NCBI GenBank assembly: GCA_002393865.1
Contig: DGUD01000210.1
Span: forward strand, 1 to 32,981
Direction of reading: 5' to 3'
Length of the DNA: 32,981 nt
Source: Treponema sp. UBA4319
GTDB taxonomy: Bacteria; Spirochaetota; Spirochaetia; Treponematales; Treponemataceae
The translations under genes were made by a program, and so were the position numbers. Of this stretch, positions 23,269 through 31,484 are shown piece by piece (within the stretch, counting starts at the first letter, position 1; each line of letters starts with the position of its first letter). Below the pieces are notes generated by a model that made no database searches, had not been told where the DNA came from, and was given only the letters and a program-made list of their open reading frames with translations.

Positions 23269-24414
23269 ATGACATACGCGGATGAAATTCAGTTCATAAA
23301 AGACTTGTACCGGCATGACAGCCCGGTGCCCCTCCATGCCCCCTTTTTCCCGGGGAACGAGAAAAAATATCTGGACGACTGCATCGATTCGACCTTTGTC
23401 TCAAGCGTGGGCCGCTATGTCGATCGCTTTGAGGCGGATATGGCGGAGTATACCGGGGCTGCCGGCGCCGTCGTCTGCGTGAACGGCACTATGGCGGTGT
23501 TCCTGGCGCTCAAACTCTGCGGCGTCCAGCCCGGTGACGAGGTGATAAGCCAGCCGCTGACCTTTATCGCCACGGCAAACGCAATCGAGTACTGCGGCGC
23601 CCAGCCGGTATTCTGCGACGTTGACGAAGAGACGATGGGCTTGTCGCCGGATGCCGTGCGCCGCTGGCTGGAGGAGCATGCGCAGGTCAAAGACGGCGCC
23701 TGCACCGACAAAGCGACATCCCGCCGCATTGCCGCCGTGCTGCCCATGCACACCTTCGGGCATCCGGTGCAGCTGGACGGATTCGTGCAGCTCTGCCAGG
23801 AGTGGGCGCTGCCGCTCGTGGAGGACGCCGCGGAGAGCATCGGCAGCCAGTACCGGGGAAAGCACACCGGAACCTTCGGCAAGGTCGGCTGCATGAGCTT
23901 TAACGGGAACAAAACCATCACCTGCGGCGGCGGCGGCATGCTGCTGTTCCAGGACAAGGAGCTCGCCGCGACCGCAAAGCACCTGACGACGCAGGCAAAG
24001 ATTCCCCACCGCTGGGAATTCCGCCACGATGCCGTCGGCTACAACCTCAGGATGCCGAACATCAATGCCGCGCTCGGCTGCGCCCAGCTGGAATCCATCG
24101 GCCGCATCCTGAAGAACAAGCGGGAGACCGCCCTTGCCTACAAGGACTATTTTGCAGGCAGACGCGGCATAACATGGTTCGATGAGCCTGAAGGCTGCGT
24201 GTCCAATTTCTGGCTCAACGCCATCCTGCTGGATGGCAGAAAGGAGCGGGACGCGTTCCTGCAGGAGACGAATGATGCCGGGGTGCAGACACGCCCTGTC
24301 TGGGAGCTGCTCAATACGCTGGAGATGTTCCGCGGCTGCCAGCACGACAATCTGAAGAACGCTGAGATGTTTGCCAGCCGGGTCGTCAATATTCCCAGCG
24401 GGTATCGCCGGTAA
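23269..24414 (+). CDS. legC: LegC-like PLP-dependent sugar aminotransferase
   Basis: A 381-residue member of the DegT/DnrJ/EryC1/StrS family. Its N-terminus 'FPGNEKKYLDDCIDSTFVSS' is highly typical of LegC, which aminates the 4-keto group of an NDP-4-keto-6-deoxy-HexNAc using glutamate. The PLP aspartate is D186 in 'VEDAAES', and the Schiff-base lysine is K215 in 'FNGNKTITCGGGG'. 'LTFIATANAIEY' is conserved too. The length is normal. It lies 126 nt after the dehydratase and 4 nt before the nucleotidyltransferase, within the expected pathway order. The following steps usually encoded nearby, a NeuC-like hydrolysing epimerase and NeuB-like synthase, are missing from the window. Confidence 0.92.
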   Translation: MTYADEIQFIKDLYRHDSPVPLHAPFFPGNEKKYLDDCIDSTFVSSVGRYVDRFEADMAEYTGAAGAVVCVNGTMAVFLALKLCGVQPGDEVISQPLTFIATANAIEYCGAQPVFCDVDEETMGLSPDAVRRWLEEHAQVKDGACTDKATSRRIAAVLPMHTFGHPVQLDGFVQLCQEWALPLVEDAAESIGSQYRGKHTGTFGKVGCMSFNGNKTITCGGGGMLLFQDKELAATAKHLTTQAKIPHRWEFRHDAVGYNLRMPNINAALGCAQLESIGRILKNKRETALAYKDYFAGRRGITWFDEPEGCVSNFWLNAILLDGRKERDAFLQETNDAGVQTRPVWELLNTLEMFRGCQHDNLKNAEMFASRVVNIPSGYRR

Positions 24415-24418
24415 AACT

Positions 24419-25489
24419 ATGCTGAACGGAGACCGCAACCTCATCCATAAAGACCGGAGCATCCTTGATGCGCTCCGGCAGATAGACAGCCTGCCAAACA
24501 GAGGAAACCGCACGCTTTTTGTCACTGACGGGCAGCAGAAGCTCATCGGCTCTCTGTCCGACGGTGACTGCCGCCGTTTCCTGCTGTCTACAAAGAACCT
24601 CGATGCGCCCGTGGAGCTGGCGATGCACAGGGACTTTGTCTATCTGCGGCAGCATGATACAAATATCGATGTCATAAAGAGAATCAAGGCGCTCGACATC
24701 CGCTATGTCCCTGAGCTGAATCCAGACGGAACGTTCCGCCAGCTGATTGATTTCTCGGACGGAAGGTCATACCTTCCCGTGGATGCGGTTCTGATGGCAG
24801 GAGGAAAGGGTGAGCGGCTGCGCCCCCTGACCTTGGATACGCCCAAGCCGCTCCTGAAGGTTGACGGCAAGCCCATCATCGAGTACAACGTGGAGAATCT
24901 GCTCCATTACGGAATCTCCGACATCACCATCACGGTGAATTATCTTGCCGGGCAGATTGAGTCGTATTTTGCGGAAAAAAGCCGCAGCTGCTCCGCCCGT
25001 TTCTCCTGCATCCGGGAGCCGCAGTTCCTCGGTACTATGGGAGCCGTGCGGTTCGTGCCGGAATGGCGGCACGATACGGTTCTGCTGATGAATTCAGACC
25101 TCTTTACCAATATCAATCTGGAGGCCTTTTATTTCAGCTTTGTGGAGTCCGGTGCCGACATGTGCGTCGCCGGGGTTCCCTACAACGTGAATATTCCTTA
25201 CGGAATCTTTACCTTCGGCGAGGACGGCCGGGTTACGGGCATGCAGGAGAAGCCCAGCTTCTATTATTATGCGAATGCGGGAATCTATCTGTTCCGGCGC
25301 CCGCTTATCGATATGATTCCAAAGGGAACGGTCTTCCATTCCACGGATATGATACGGCTTTTGATTCAGCATAATTTAAAGGTGACGCAGTTCCCGATAG
25401 CCGGATACTGGATAGATATCGGGAAACCGGAGGATTTCAAGAAAGTGCAGGAATTTGCCCGTAATATCAACCGGAGGGAAACGAGATGA
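24419..25489 (+). CDS. CBS-domain nucleotidyltransferase (PtmE-like)
   Basis: A 356-residue fusion. A pair of CBS motifs (residues about 5-115, with 'LFVTDGQQKLIGSLSDGD') precedes a sugar-phosphate nucleotidyltransferase domain with 'VLMAGGKGERLRPLT' (from about 124) and 'PKPLLKVDGKPIIEY'. In Campylobacter jejuni, PtmE has this layout and makes GDP-glucosamine from GlcN-1-phosphate for legionaminic acid. 'MNSDLFTNINLEAF' and 'GYWIDIGKPEDF' are family markers. The CBS part suggests nucleotide-dependent regulation. Its frame is open further upstream to a TTG at 24371 inside legC, but ATG 24419 gives the family start. It overlaps the next gene by 4 nt. GTP versus other NTP is inferred, not seen. 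Confidence 0.9.
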   Translation: MLNGDRNLIHKDRSILDALRQIDSLPNRGNRTLFVTDGQQKLIGSLSDGDCRRFLLSTKNLDAPVELAMHRDFVYLRQHDTNIDVIKRIKALDIRYVPELNPDGTFRQLIDFSDGRSYLPVDAVLMAGGKGERLRPLTLDTPKPLLKVDGKPIIEYNVENLLHYGISDITITVNYLAGQIESYFAEKSRSCSARFSCIREPQFLGTMGAVRFVPEWRHDTVLLMNSDLFTNINLEAFYFSFVESGADMCVAGVPYNVNIPYGIFTFGEDGRVTGMQEKPSFYYYANAGIYLFRRPLIDMIPKGTVFHSTDMIRLLIQHNLKVTQFPIAGYWIDIGKPEDFKKVQEFARNINRRETR

Positions 25490-26475
25490 ACATAGCGGTT
25501 ATCGGTCTTGGCTCCATGGGTAAGCGCCGTGTCCGCCTGATTTCTCTGGAGCAGAAAGGCACGGTATTCGGTGTGGAGAGCGATGCCGCGCGGCGCCGGC
25601 AGTGCGAGGAGGAATGCGCCATCACGTGCTACGGGAGCATGGATGCCCTCCGCGCGGAGCACCCGGTCGATTGCGCCTTTGTGTGCACGTCGCCTCTGTC
25701 CCACCATGCAATCATAAAAGACTGCCTGCAGCACGGGGAGCATGTGTTCACGGAGATAAACCTCGTCAAGGACGGCTATGGGGAGCTGATGGAGCTTTCC
25801 GGGCGTACCGGGGCAAAGCTGTTCCTTTCCTCCACGCCGCTGTACAGCCGGGAAGTCTCGTGGCTGCGGAATACGCTCCGCACTGAGCGGAACCTGAGTT
25901 ATCTCTATCACATCGGGCAATATCTGCCGGACTGGCATCCGTGGGAGAGCTACAAGCATTTTTTTGTGGCTGATGCCCGGACAAACGCCTGCCGCGAGAT
26001 TTTTGCCATAGAGCTTCCGTGGCTCGCCAAGGTTTACGGGAAAATCACGGACATCTCCTTCCGGCGGAAAAAAGCGAGCGCTCTGGACGTGCCCTACGAT
26101 GATGTCTGTTTTGCCACCGTCATGCATGAGAACGGTAACAGCGGCATGTTCTGTGTGGATGTGGTCTCCCGCAAGGCTGTCCATACGTTCGAGACCTTCA
26201 ACGAGAATCTCCACGTGTTCTGGAACGGTACGCCGGAAAGTTTTTCCGCTTACAATACGCAAAAAAAATGCCTGGAGCGCATCCCGCTTGCGGCTGCCGG
26301 GAGCGTGGGGCATGATGCCCGTTACGCGGATTTTATCATAGAGGACGATTACCTGCAGGAAGTACGGGCATTTTTTGATTACATCGAGCGCGATGTGCCG
26401 CCGCTGCACACGATTCAGGATGATGCCGGCATTATCGGCTGGATTGATACGATGGAAGGACTGGCACCCGCATGA
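25486..26475 (+). CDS. Gfo/Idh/MocA-type oxidoreductase lacking the EKP motif
   Basis: A 329-residue protein with the N-terminal NAD(P)-binding 'VIGLGSMGKRR' and the family's two-domain length. The usual catalytic 'EKP' motif reads 'FTEINLVKDG' (E90-I91-N92), so the conserved lysine is missing. This suggests altered chemistry, a shifted catalytic residue, or a non-catalytic role. 'GQYLPDWHPWESYKHFF' is shared in form with the next gene ('TYLPDWRKGVDYRTVY'), so both may act on related sugars. GGAGG (25473-25477) precedes the ATG by 8 nt, and the ATG overlaps the PtmE-like stop. Family members oxidise or reduce sugar hydroxyl or keto groups; the substrate here is not known. Confidence 0.87.
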   Translation: MNIAVIGLGSMGKRRVRLISLEQKGTVFGVESDAARRRQCEEECAITCYGSMDALRAEHPVDCAFVCTSPLSHHAIIKDCLQHGEHVFTEINLVKDGYGELMELSGRTGAKLFLSSTPLYSREVSWLRNTLRTERNLSYLYHIGQYLPDWHPWESYKHFFVADARTNACREIFAIELPWLAKVYGKITDISFRRKKASALDVPYDDVCFATVMHENGNSGMFCVDVVSRKAVHTFETFNENLHVFWNGTPESFSAYNTQKKCLERIPLAAAGSVGHDARYADFIIEDDYLQEVRAFFDYIERDVPPLHTIQDDAGIIGWIDTMEGLAPA

Positions 26476-27413
26476 TGAGGATTTGTTTTGTGGGACTTGG
26501 CTCCATAGGCAGGCGCCATGTGCGGAACCTTGCCGCTATCCTTGAGGAGCGGGGCATTCCCTTCCGGATGGATGCGCTGCGGCACGGGCAGTCCGAGCTT
26601 CCTCCCGATGTCGCCGCCCGGCTCTCTGCGGTCTACACGGATACAGCCCGGCTGCCAGCAGACTACGACATCGTGTTCGTGACGAATCCGACCATACAGC
26701 ATTATGATACGATACGGGCGCTTGTTGCCCATACGCGGCACATGTTCATCGAAAAGCCCCTCTTCCACACGAGCGCTTACGAGCTTTCCGCCTTGGGGCT
26801 GCGGCCAGGCTGTGTCTATTATGTCGCCTGTCCTCTCCGCTACAGCAGGGTCTATACCGCCATGAAGGATATCGCGTCCTCCGCTCATGTGTTTTCCGTC
26901 CAGAGCCTGTGCTCCACGTATCTGCCGGACTGGCGCAAGGGGGTCGATTACCGGACGGTATACAGCGCCCGCCGGGAGCTTGGCGGCGGCGTCGGGCTGG
27001 ACCTGATTCACGAGTGGGACTACCTTGTGGATTTGTTCGGCTTTCCTCAGGAAAACCTTGTGCTGCAGGGCAAATTCTCTGATCTGGAGCTCACGAGCGA
27101 TGATATGTACGCGAGCATCGCCCGCTATGCCGACAAGGTGGTGGAAGTCCATCTGGACTACTTTGGCCGCATCGACCAGCGGACGCTGACATTCTACACA
27201 GCGGACGATGTCATCACCGGCGATTTTATCGCGAATACCGTCACGTTCAGAAAATCCGGAAGGACAGTCTGTCTGCCTGAGGACGGCAATGATGCCCACT
27301 ATCATGAGCTTGAGCATTTCCTCGATATCTGCGACGGGAACCAAGAGAACGTGAACGACGTGGAAAAAGCATACAGGGTTCTTTCCGTTCTGGAAGGTCA
27401 CGTAAGGGGGTAG
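26472..27413 (+). CDS. Gfo/Idh/MocA-type oxidoreductase with intact EKP
   Basis: A 313-residue paralogue of the preceding gene. 'CFVGLGSIGRRHVRNL' is the NAD(P) motif and 'MFIEKPLF' (E94-K95-P96) holds the catalytic lysine that the previous gene lacks. 'LGGGVGLDLIHEWDYLVDLFG' is the typical GGG/DxxxH region of this family, with D and H near the active site. It overlaps the previous stop by 4 nt and lies 3 nt before the cytidylyltransferase. In related surface-sugar clusters one such oxidoreductase sits beside PtmE-like and NeuA-like genes and modifies the sugar; the position modified is not known. Confidence 0.9.
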   Translation: MMRICFVGLGSIGRRHVRNLAAILEERGIPFRMDALRHGQSELPPDVAARLSAVYTDTARLPADYDIVFVTNPTIQHYDTIRALVAHTRHMFIEKPLFHTSAYELSALGLRPGCVYYVACPLRYSRVYTAMKDIASSAHVFSVQSLCSTYLPDWRKGVDYRTVYSARRELGGGVGLDLIHEWDYLVDLFGFPQENLVLQGKFSDLELTSDDMYASIARYADKVVEVHLDYFGRIDQRTLTFYTADDVITGDFIANTVTFRKSGRTVCLPEDGNDAHYHELEHFLDICDGNQENVNDVEKAYRVLSVLEGHVRG

Positions 27414-27416
27414 CAG

Positions 27417-28190
27417 ATGGATATACTGTTTACGATATGCGGGCGGGCGGGCTCAAAAGGAGTCAAAAACAAGAATCTGAAGACCTTTATAGATGTGCCG
27501 CTTGTCTATCTTTCTTTGAGTGCTATACAATTGTATCTGAAAGAGCATACGGAAGTCGCCGCCGATATCGTCCTGAACACCGACAGCAGCGAGCTTGTTT
27601 CCCTTGTGCAGGCGCAGAAAGCGCTGCCCTGTTCCGTCATCATGCGGGATTCGAACCTTGCCGGGGACAGCGTTCCCAAGGTGGCCGTCATCAGGAACAG
27701 CCTCGTCACGATGGAGGACAAGAAGGGCAAACGCTACGATGTCGTCGTCGATCTGGACAACACATCCCCGCTGCGTACTGCCGCCGATGTCGCGCATGCA
27801 ATCCAAGAGCAGCTCCAGCACCCCGGCCAATACGATGTGGTATTCTCGGTGACATCCTGCCGCAGGAATCCCTACTTCAATATGGTCGAGGAGCATGACG
27901 GCTACTTCTGCACAAGCAAGGACGCTGTCTTTACCGCACGCCAGCAGGCTCCTGCCGTGTATGACATGAACGCCTCTATCTATGCGTACAGCCCGCGTGC
28001 CCTGAAGGAAAAAGACGCGGATACATATTTCAAGACGCGATGCGGCATAATCATGATGAAAGACACCGCGGTGCTAGACATAGACAGCGAGGAGGATTTT
28101 GAGCTTATGCAGGTGGTCGCCGCGTATTTCTACAAAAACTACCCCGCGTATGCGGAAGTATATCAGAACGCAAAACAGCTTCTTTCTTGA
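27417..28190 (+). CDS. Acylneuraminate cytidylyltransferase-like protein (NeuA/LegF family)
   Basis: A 257-residue enzyme of the CMP-sugar synthetase family. 'ICGRAGSKGVKNKNLK' is the nucleotide-binding motif (canonical form RxGSKGxxxKN), and 'VVDLDNTSPLRTAADV' corresponds to the conserved 'LDPTSPLR' region. 'SVTSCRRNPYFNM' and 'YDMNASIYAY' also fit. Known members form CMP-sialic, CMP-legionaminic or CMP-pseudaminic acid from CTP; a few act on other acids. No NeuB synthase gene is present to make a nine-carbon acid within the window. Either it is encoded elsewhere or this enzyme activates something different. It is part of a tightly spaced operon with 3-nt gaps on both sides. Confidence 0.88.
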   Translation: MDILFTICGRAGSKGVKNKNLKTFIDVPLVYLSLSAIQLYLKEHTEVAADIVLNTDSSELVSLVQAQKALPCSVIMRDSNLAGDSVPKVAVIRNSLVTMEDKKGKRYDVVVDLDNTSPLRTAADVAHAIQEQLQHPGQYDVVFSVTSCRRNPYFNMVEEHDGYFCTSKDAVFTARQQAPAVYDMNASIYAYSPRALKEKDADTYFKTRCGIIMMKDTAVLDIDSEEDFELMQVVAAYFYKNYPAYAEVYQNAKQLLS

Positions 28191-28193
28191 GCC

Positions 28194-29654
28194 ATGCAGA
28201 TTGCCATCCATGGAAAGCAGCTTTCCGCCGGACAGTTCTTCCGCAAGACCGTCTGTTATATTCCTCGCCATGCCGCTGCGGCCGTCCGCAAGCAGCTGCA
28301 GTATGCCGCAAAACAGCGGGAGCAGCGGGCGCTTCTTGCCCTGATGCGGAGCGAAGGGAAGGGGACTGCCCGTACAGAAAAGCTTATGCGGCGCCGCCTT
28401 GCCGCTCTGCTGCGGGAAGCCGCCGCGCAGGTGCCCTATTACCGCCAGTTTCCCTTCCTTGCGGCGGCAGACACGGACAATTGCATCGAGCTGCTCAAAA
28501 AGCTTCCCGTTACGGACAAGGCTTTTGTCCGGGAGCACGAGGATTCGTTGCGGAATGCCGTACTCTATCACGATGCGTACCCGACATGGGGGCACACCGG
28601 GGCTACCACCGGCAAGCCGCTGAGTTTCCCGACGAGCTATGTCGCGGAGGACACGCACCAGCGCGCGCTTTATCAGTATATGACCGGCATGGACTTTACC
28701 GACATCGTGAGGCATCCGTTCGGCATCGTGACCTTCTGCGGTACGCGCCCCCTGCTCAACGGCAGCGAAGACGAGGCGATCAAAGCCCACATCTACTGGA
28801 AGTCTGAGCCTGCGGATGCCTTTTACGGTACTTTGGATTTCTGCTCGTTCTATGAGAGCGATGACTGTCTGCCGTATTATGTGCGGAAGCTGAATGAGAT
28901 ACAGCCGCTCGTCATCCGCGGCTATTCCAATGCAATCCTGAGCCTTGCGCGCTTTGCCGCGGCTTCCGGTACGCTGGCTTTCAGGCCAAAAGCCGTCTAC
29001 GTGACGAGCGAATATTGCCCGCTCTCCGCGATGCAGGAGATTTCCCGCGGTCTTGATTGCCCGGTATTCGGCCAGTATGGCCAGGTGGAAGGCAGCTTTT
29101 TCGGCTGGACGGCGCCCAATTCCGACGTGTACTATCTTTCTCCCTTCTACGGCTATGCGGAGGTTCTGGATGATCAGGGAAATCCCGTGGAAGAAGGCGA
29201 GACCGGGCACCTTGTTGTTACCGGTTTCGGGAACCGCGTGCAGCCGTGGATTCGCTATGATTCCGGCGATATGGTGCAGTACGGGGGAAGAGAGGGCGGT
29301 GTCCTCTGCTTGTCCGGGCTGAAGGGGCGCGGAAAAGATTTCATCTACGATGCCGATATGCAGAGAATCCCGCTGGTCGGCTTTATGGATATCCACTATC
29401 TGAAATGCCACCCCCACATCCGACAGTATCAGATTCAGCAGGATGAGCCGGGTGCCGTCCTGTTCCGGCTGGTAAAGACTTCCTCTTGGACGCAGGAGGA
29501 CGAGGATGAGATTCACTCGGCCTTTGCCAGAAAGCATCTCCGGGTCTCGTTTGCGTATGTCGACAGCATTCCTCTTACGGCCGGAGGAAAGGTGCTGCTT
29601 ACCGTGCAGCATATCAAAGCCGCGCAGGCTGATGATGCCGCCTGCTGCGACTAA
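28194..29654 (+). CDS. CapK/PaaK-like adenylate-forming enzyme
   Basis: A 486-residue member of the phenylacetate-CoA ligase/CapK family of AMP-forming enzymes. The phosphate-binding loop is 'GHTGATTGKPL' (133-143), the adenylate region is 'FGQYGQVEGS' (near 293), and 'YDSGDMV' (355-361) and 'GRGKDFIYD' (378-386) complete the core motifs. The first 120 residues are basic and alanine-rich. Family members activate a carboxylic acid as acyl-AMP and often transfer it to CoA. CapK-like genes occur in capsule clusters but their substrates are mostly unproven. Here, right after a sugar-amine pathway lacking an N-acetyltransferase, it could activate an acid that ends up on an amino sugar or the acid sugar itself; this is inference. 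Confidence 0.85.
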   Translation: MQIAIHGKQLSAGQFFRKTVCYIPRHAAAAVRKQLQYAAKQREQRALLALMRSEGKGTARTEKLMRRRLAALLREAAAQVPYYRQFPFLAAADTDNCIELLKKLPVTDKAFVREHEDSLRNAVLYHDAYPTWGHTGATTGKPLSFPTSYVAEDTHQRALYQYMTGMDFTDIVRHPFGIVTFCGTRPLLNGSEDEAIKAHIYWKSEPADAFYGTLDFCSFYESDDCLPYYVRKLNEIQPLVIRGYSNAILSLARFAAASGTLAFRPKAVYVTSEYCPLSAMQEISRGLDCPVFGQYGQVEGSFFGWTAPNSDVYYLSPFYGYAEVLDDQGNPVEEGETGHLVVTGFGNRVQPWIRYDSGDMVQYGGREGGVLCLSGLKGRGKDFIYDADMQRIPLVGFMDIHYLKCHPHIRQYQIQQDEPGAVLFRLVKTSSWTQEDEDEIHSAFARKHLRVSFAYVDSIPLTAGGKVLLTVQHIKAAQADDAACCD

Positions 29655-29683
29655 TTCCCGCTCTCTGCAAGGAGTTCTGCCAC

Positions 29684-30634
29684 ATGCCCTGTGCGCCAAT
29701 AGTCCTGTTCGTCTATAATCGTCCCGACCACACAGCCCGGACGCTGGAGGCACTTGCCGGCAACGAGCTGGCGCCTTCATCCGAGCTCTTTGTCTTTGCT
29801 GACGGGCCAAGGCCGGGCGCCAGCCCAGAGCAGCTGCAGCGTATCGCGGAGACCCGTGCCGTCGTCCGCCGTCCCTATGCCTTCAAATCGCTGTCCGTCC
29901 AGGAAGCCCCCCAGAATAAGGGGCTTGCCGCCTCCATTATTTCCGGCGTGACGGAAATCGTACAGCGCTACGGTAGCGTCATCGTGCTGGAGGACGATAT
30001 TGTCACCGGCCGCTATTTCCTGACGTACATGAACGAGGCGCTTGAGCGTTACGAGCAGCAGAAAAGCATCTGGCACATAACGGGCTGGTGCGACCCGTTC
30101 ATGACAAAAGGCGATGATTACGCATGGCTGTACCCCGTGATGGACTGCTGGGGCTGGGCCACATGGGCTGACCGCTGGTCGTATTTCAAAAAGGATATCC
30201 CTGAGCTCAAGCAGCGGTTCACGCCGCCGCTGATAAAAAAATTCAATATCAACGGGACTGAGCCGGTCATGTGGGAGCAAGTGCTTGAGAACGAGAACGG
30301 AACAAAGAACACATGGGCGATATTCTGGTACGCAGCCCTGTTCCTGCAGGGCGGACTTTGCCTTGCGCCGTCAAAATCCCTTGTCCGCAACATCGGCTTT
30401 GACAATTCCGGCGAGCATTGCGGCGAGAATGCCGCGCAGGAGATAACAGCATCGCTGGACAGCCGGATAGTGCGATTCCCGGAGAAGCTACAGGTAAGCC
30501 GTTTTGAATTCCGCCAGCTGCAACGCTTTATGCGGAAAAAAAACAAGCTGACCTTCCGGCGTCTGCTGCTGCGCAAGACCAAGGATGTGCTGCGCCCGGC
30601 CTACCATCTGCTCAAGCGCCTGCTGAAGCTGTAG
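29684..30634 (+). CDS. GT-A-type glycosyltransferase with an LEDDI motif
   Basis: A 316-residue glycosyltransferase-like protein. 'PIVLFVYNRPDHTARTLEAL' opens it, 'QNKGLAASIISGV' follows, and 'VIVLEDDIVTG' (E103-D104-D105) is the metal site. The 'LEDD' version is like that of GnT-I/GT13 enzymes and of bacterial GT2-like sugar transferases. 'WGWATWADRW' near residue 155 is a conserved element of the same bacterial group. AAGGAG (29669-29674) lies 9 nt before the ATG and supports the start. It is separated by 29 nt from the CapK-like gene. Its C-terminal 60 residues are basic. The sugar is unknown. Confidence 0.84.
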   Translation: MPCAPIVLFVYNRPDHTARTLEALAGNELAPSSELFVFADGPRPGASPEQLQRIAETRAVVRRPYAFKSLSVQEAPQNKGLAASIISGVTEIVQRYGSVIVLEDDIVTGRYFLTYMNEALERYEQQKSIWHITGWCDPFMTKGDDYAWLYPVMDCWGWATWADRWSYFKKDIPELKQRFTPPLIKKFNINGTEPVMWEQVLENENGTKNTWAIFWYAALFLQGGLCLAPSKSLVRNIGFDNSGEHCGENAAQEITASLDSRIVRFPEKLQVSRFEFRQLQRFMRKKNKLTFRRLLLRKTKDVLRPAYHLLKRLLKL

Positions 30635-30644
30635 TGGAACAACG

Positions 30645-31484
30645 ATGAGCCAAGCTTTTCTTTCGATTATAACAGTCAACAGAAACAACAAGGAAGGTCT
30701 GCGCAAGACGCTTGAGAGCGTGCTTTGCCAGCAAGGTTTGGCGGCGGATTCACTAGAGTATATTGTCATTGACGGGGACAGCTCGGACGGAAGCCTCGCT
30801 TTGCTGCAGGACTATGCGGAGCGCAGCACGTTTCCCCAGCACATTTCCTGGTGGTGCAGCGAGGCAGATTCCGGTATCTATAATGCCATGAACAAGGGGC
30901 TTGCCCATGCCACAGGAAAATATGTGCTCTTTCTGAACAGCGGCGATTACCTTGCGTCCCCCACAATCCTGCGGCAGGTCTGGGGCGAGGAAATTGCTGT
31001 GGATATCGCGTACTTTGATGTCATCCTGTATTATCCGGATAGGACAAAGCTTCTTATCTTTCCGGATGAGATTACGCCCCAGTTCTACGTTGCCGGAAGA
31101 AGCCTGAATCATCAGTGCTGCCTGATACGGACGTCCCTGCAAAAAAAATATCCCTATGACGAGAGCTTCAGGATGGTCAGCGACTCTGATTTCTTCATAA
31201 AGACCATTATCCGTGACGGGTGCAGCTACCGCCATTACCGTTTTCCGCTCTCATACTATGAGGCTGCCGAGGGCTTCAGCAGCAATCCTGTGACACGGCG
31301 GCTGCGGGATGAGGAGTGGCAGGTGCTGCTGCGCCGTTACTTTTCCGACGCTGTGCTGCAGGATATCCGGGAGCTGCTGGACTTCAAATACGGCTATCTG
31401 GGGATACTCCGGAAAGCACGGAAACTGTTTTCCATGCTCCGGTCGCATCACAAGCAGAAAAGCCCTTCTTCTGGGAGCGTATGA
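30645..31484 (+). CDS. GT2 family glycosyltransferase (WcaA-like)
   Basis: A 279-residue GT2 enzyme. 'LSIITVNRNNKEGLRKTL', 'YIVIDGDSSDGS' and 'SEADSGIYNAMNKGL' (the usual form is 'SEKDxGIYDAMNKG') are the hallmark set of this colanic-acid-type subgroup; 'FLNSGDYL' follows. The common D of 'YDAMNKG' is N80 here. The gene starts 10 nt after the previous stop and overlaps the next start by 4 nt (ATGA). It adds one sugar of the glycan; donor unknown. Confidence 0.88.
   Translation: MSQAFLSIITVNRNNKEGLRKTLESVLCQQGLAADSLEYIVIDGDSSDGSLALLQDYAERSTFPQHISWWCSEADSGIYNAMNKGLAHATGKYVLFLNSGDYLASPTILRQVWGEEIAVDIAYFDVILYYPDRTKLLIFPDEITPQFYVAGRSLNHQCCLIRTSLQKKYPYDESFRMVSDSDFFIKTIIRDGCSYRHYRFPLSYYEAAEGFSSNPVTRRLRDEEWQVLLRRYFSDAVLQDIRELLDFKYGYLGILRKARKLFSMLRSHHKQKSPSSGSV

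Noticed and set aside
28074..29810. 578-codon open frame on the - strand
   Set aside because: Antisense to the CapK-like gene, which has all its family motifs. The - strand product is Arg/His-rich with no recognisable domain.
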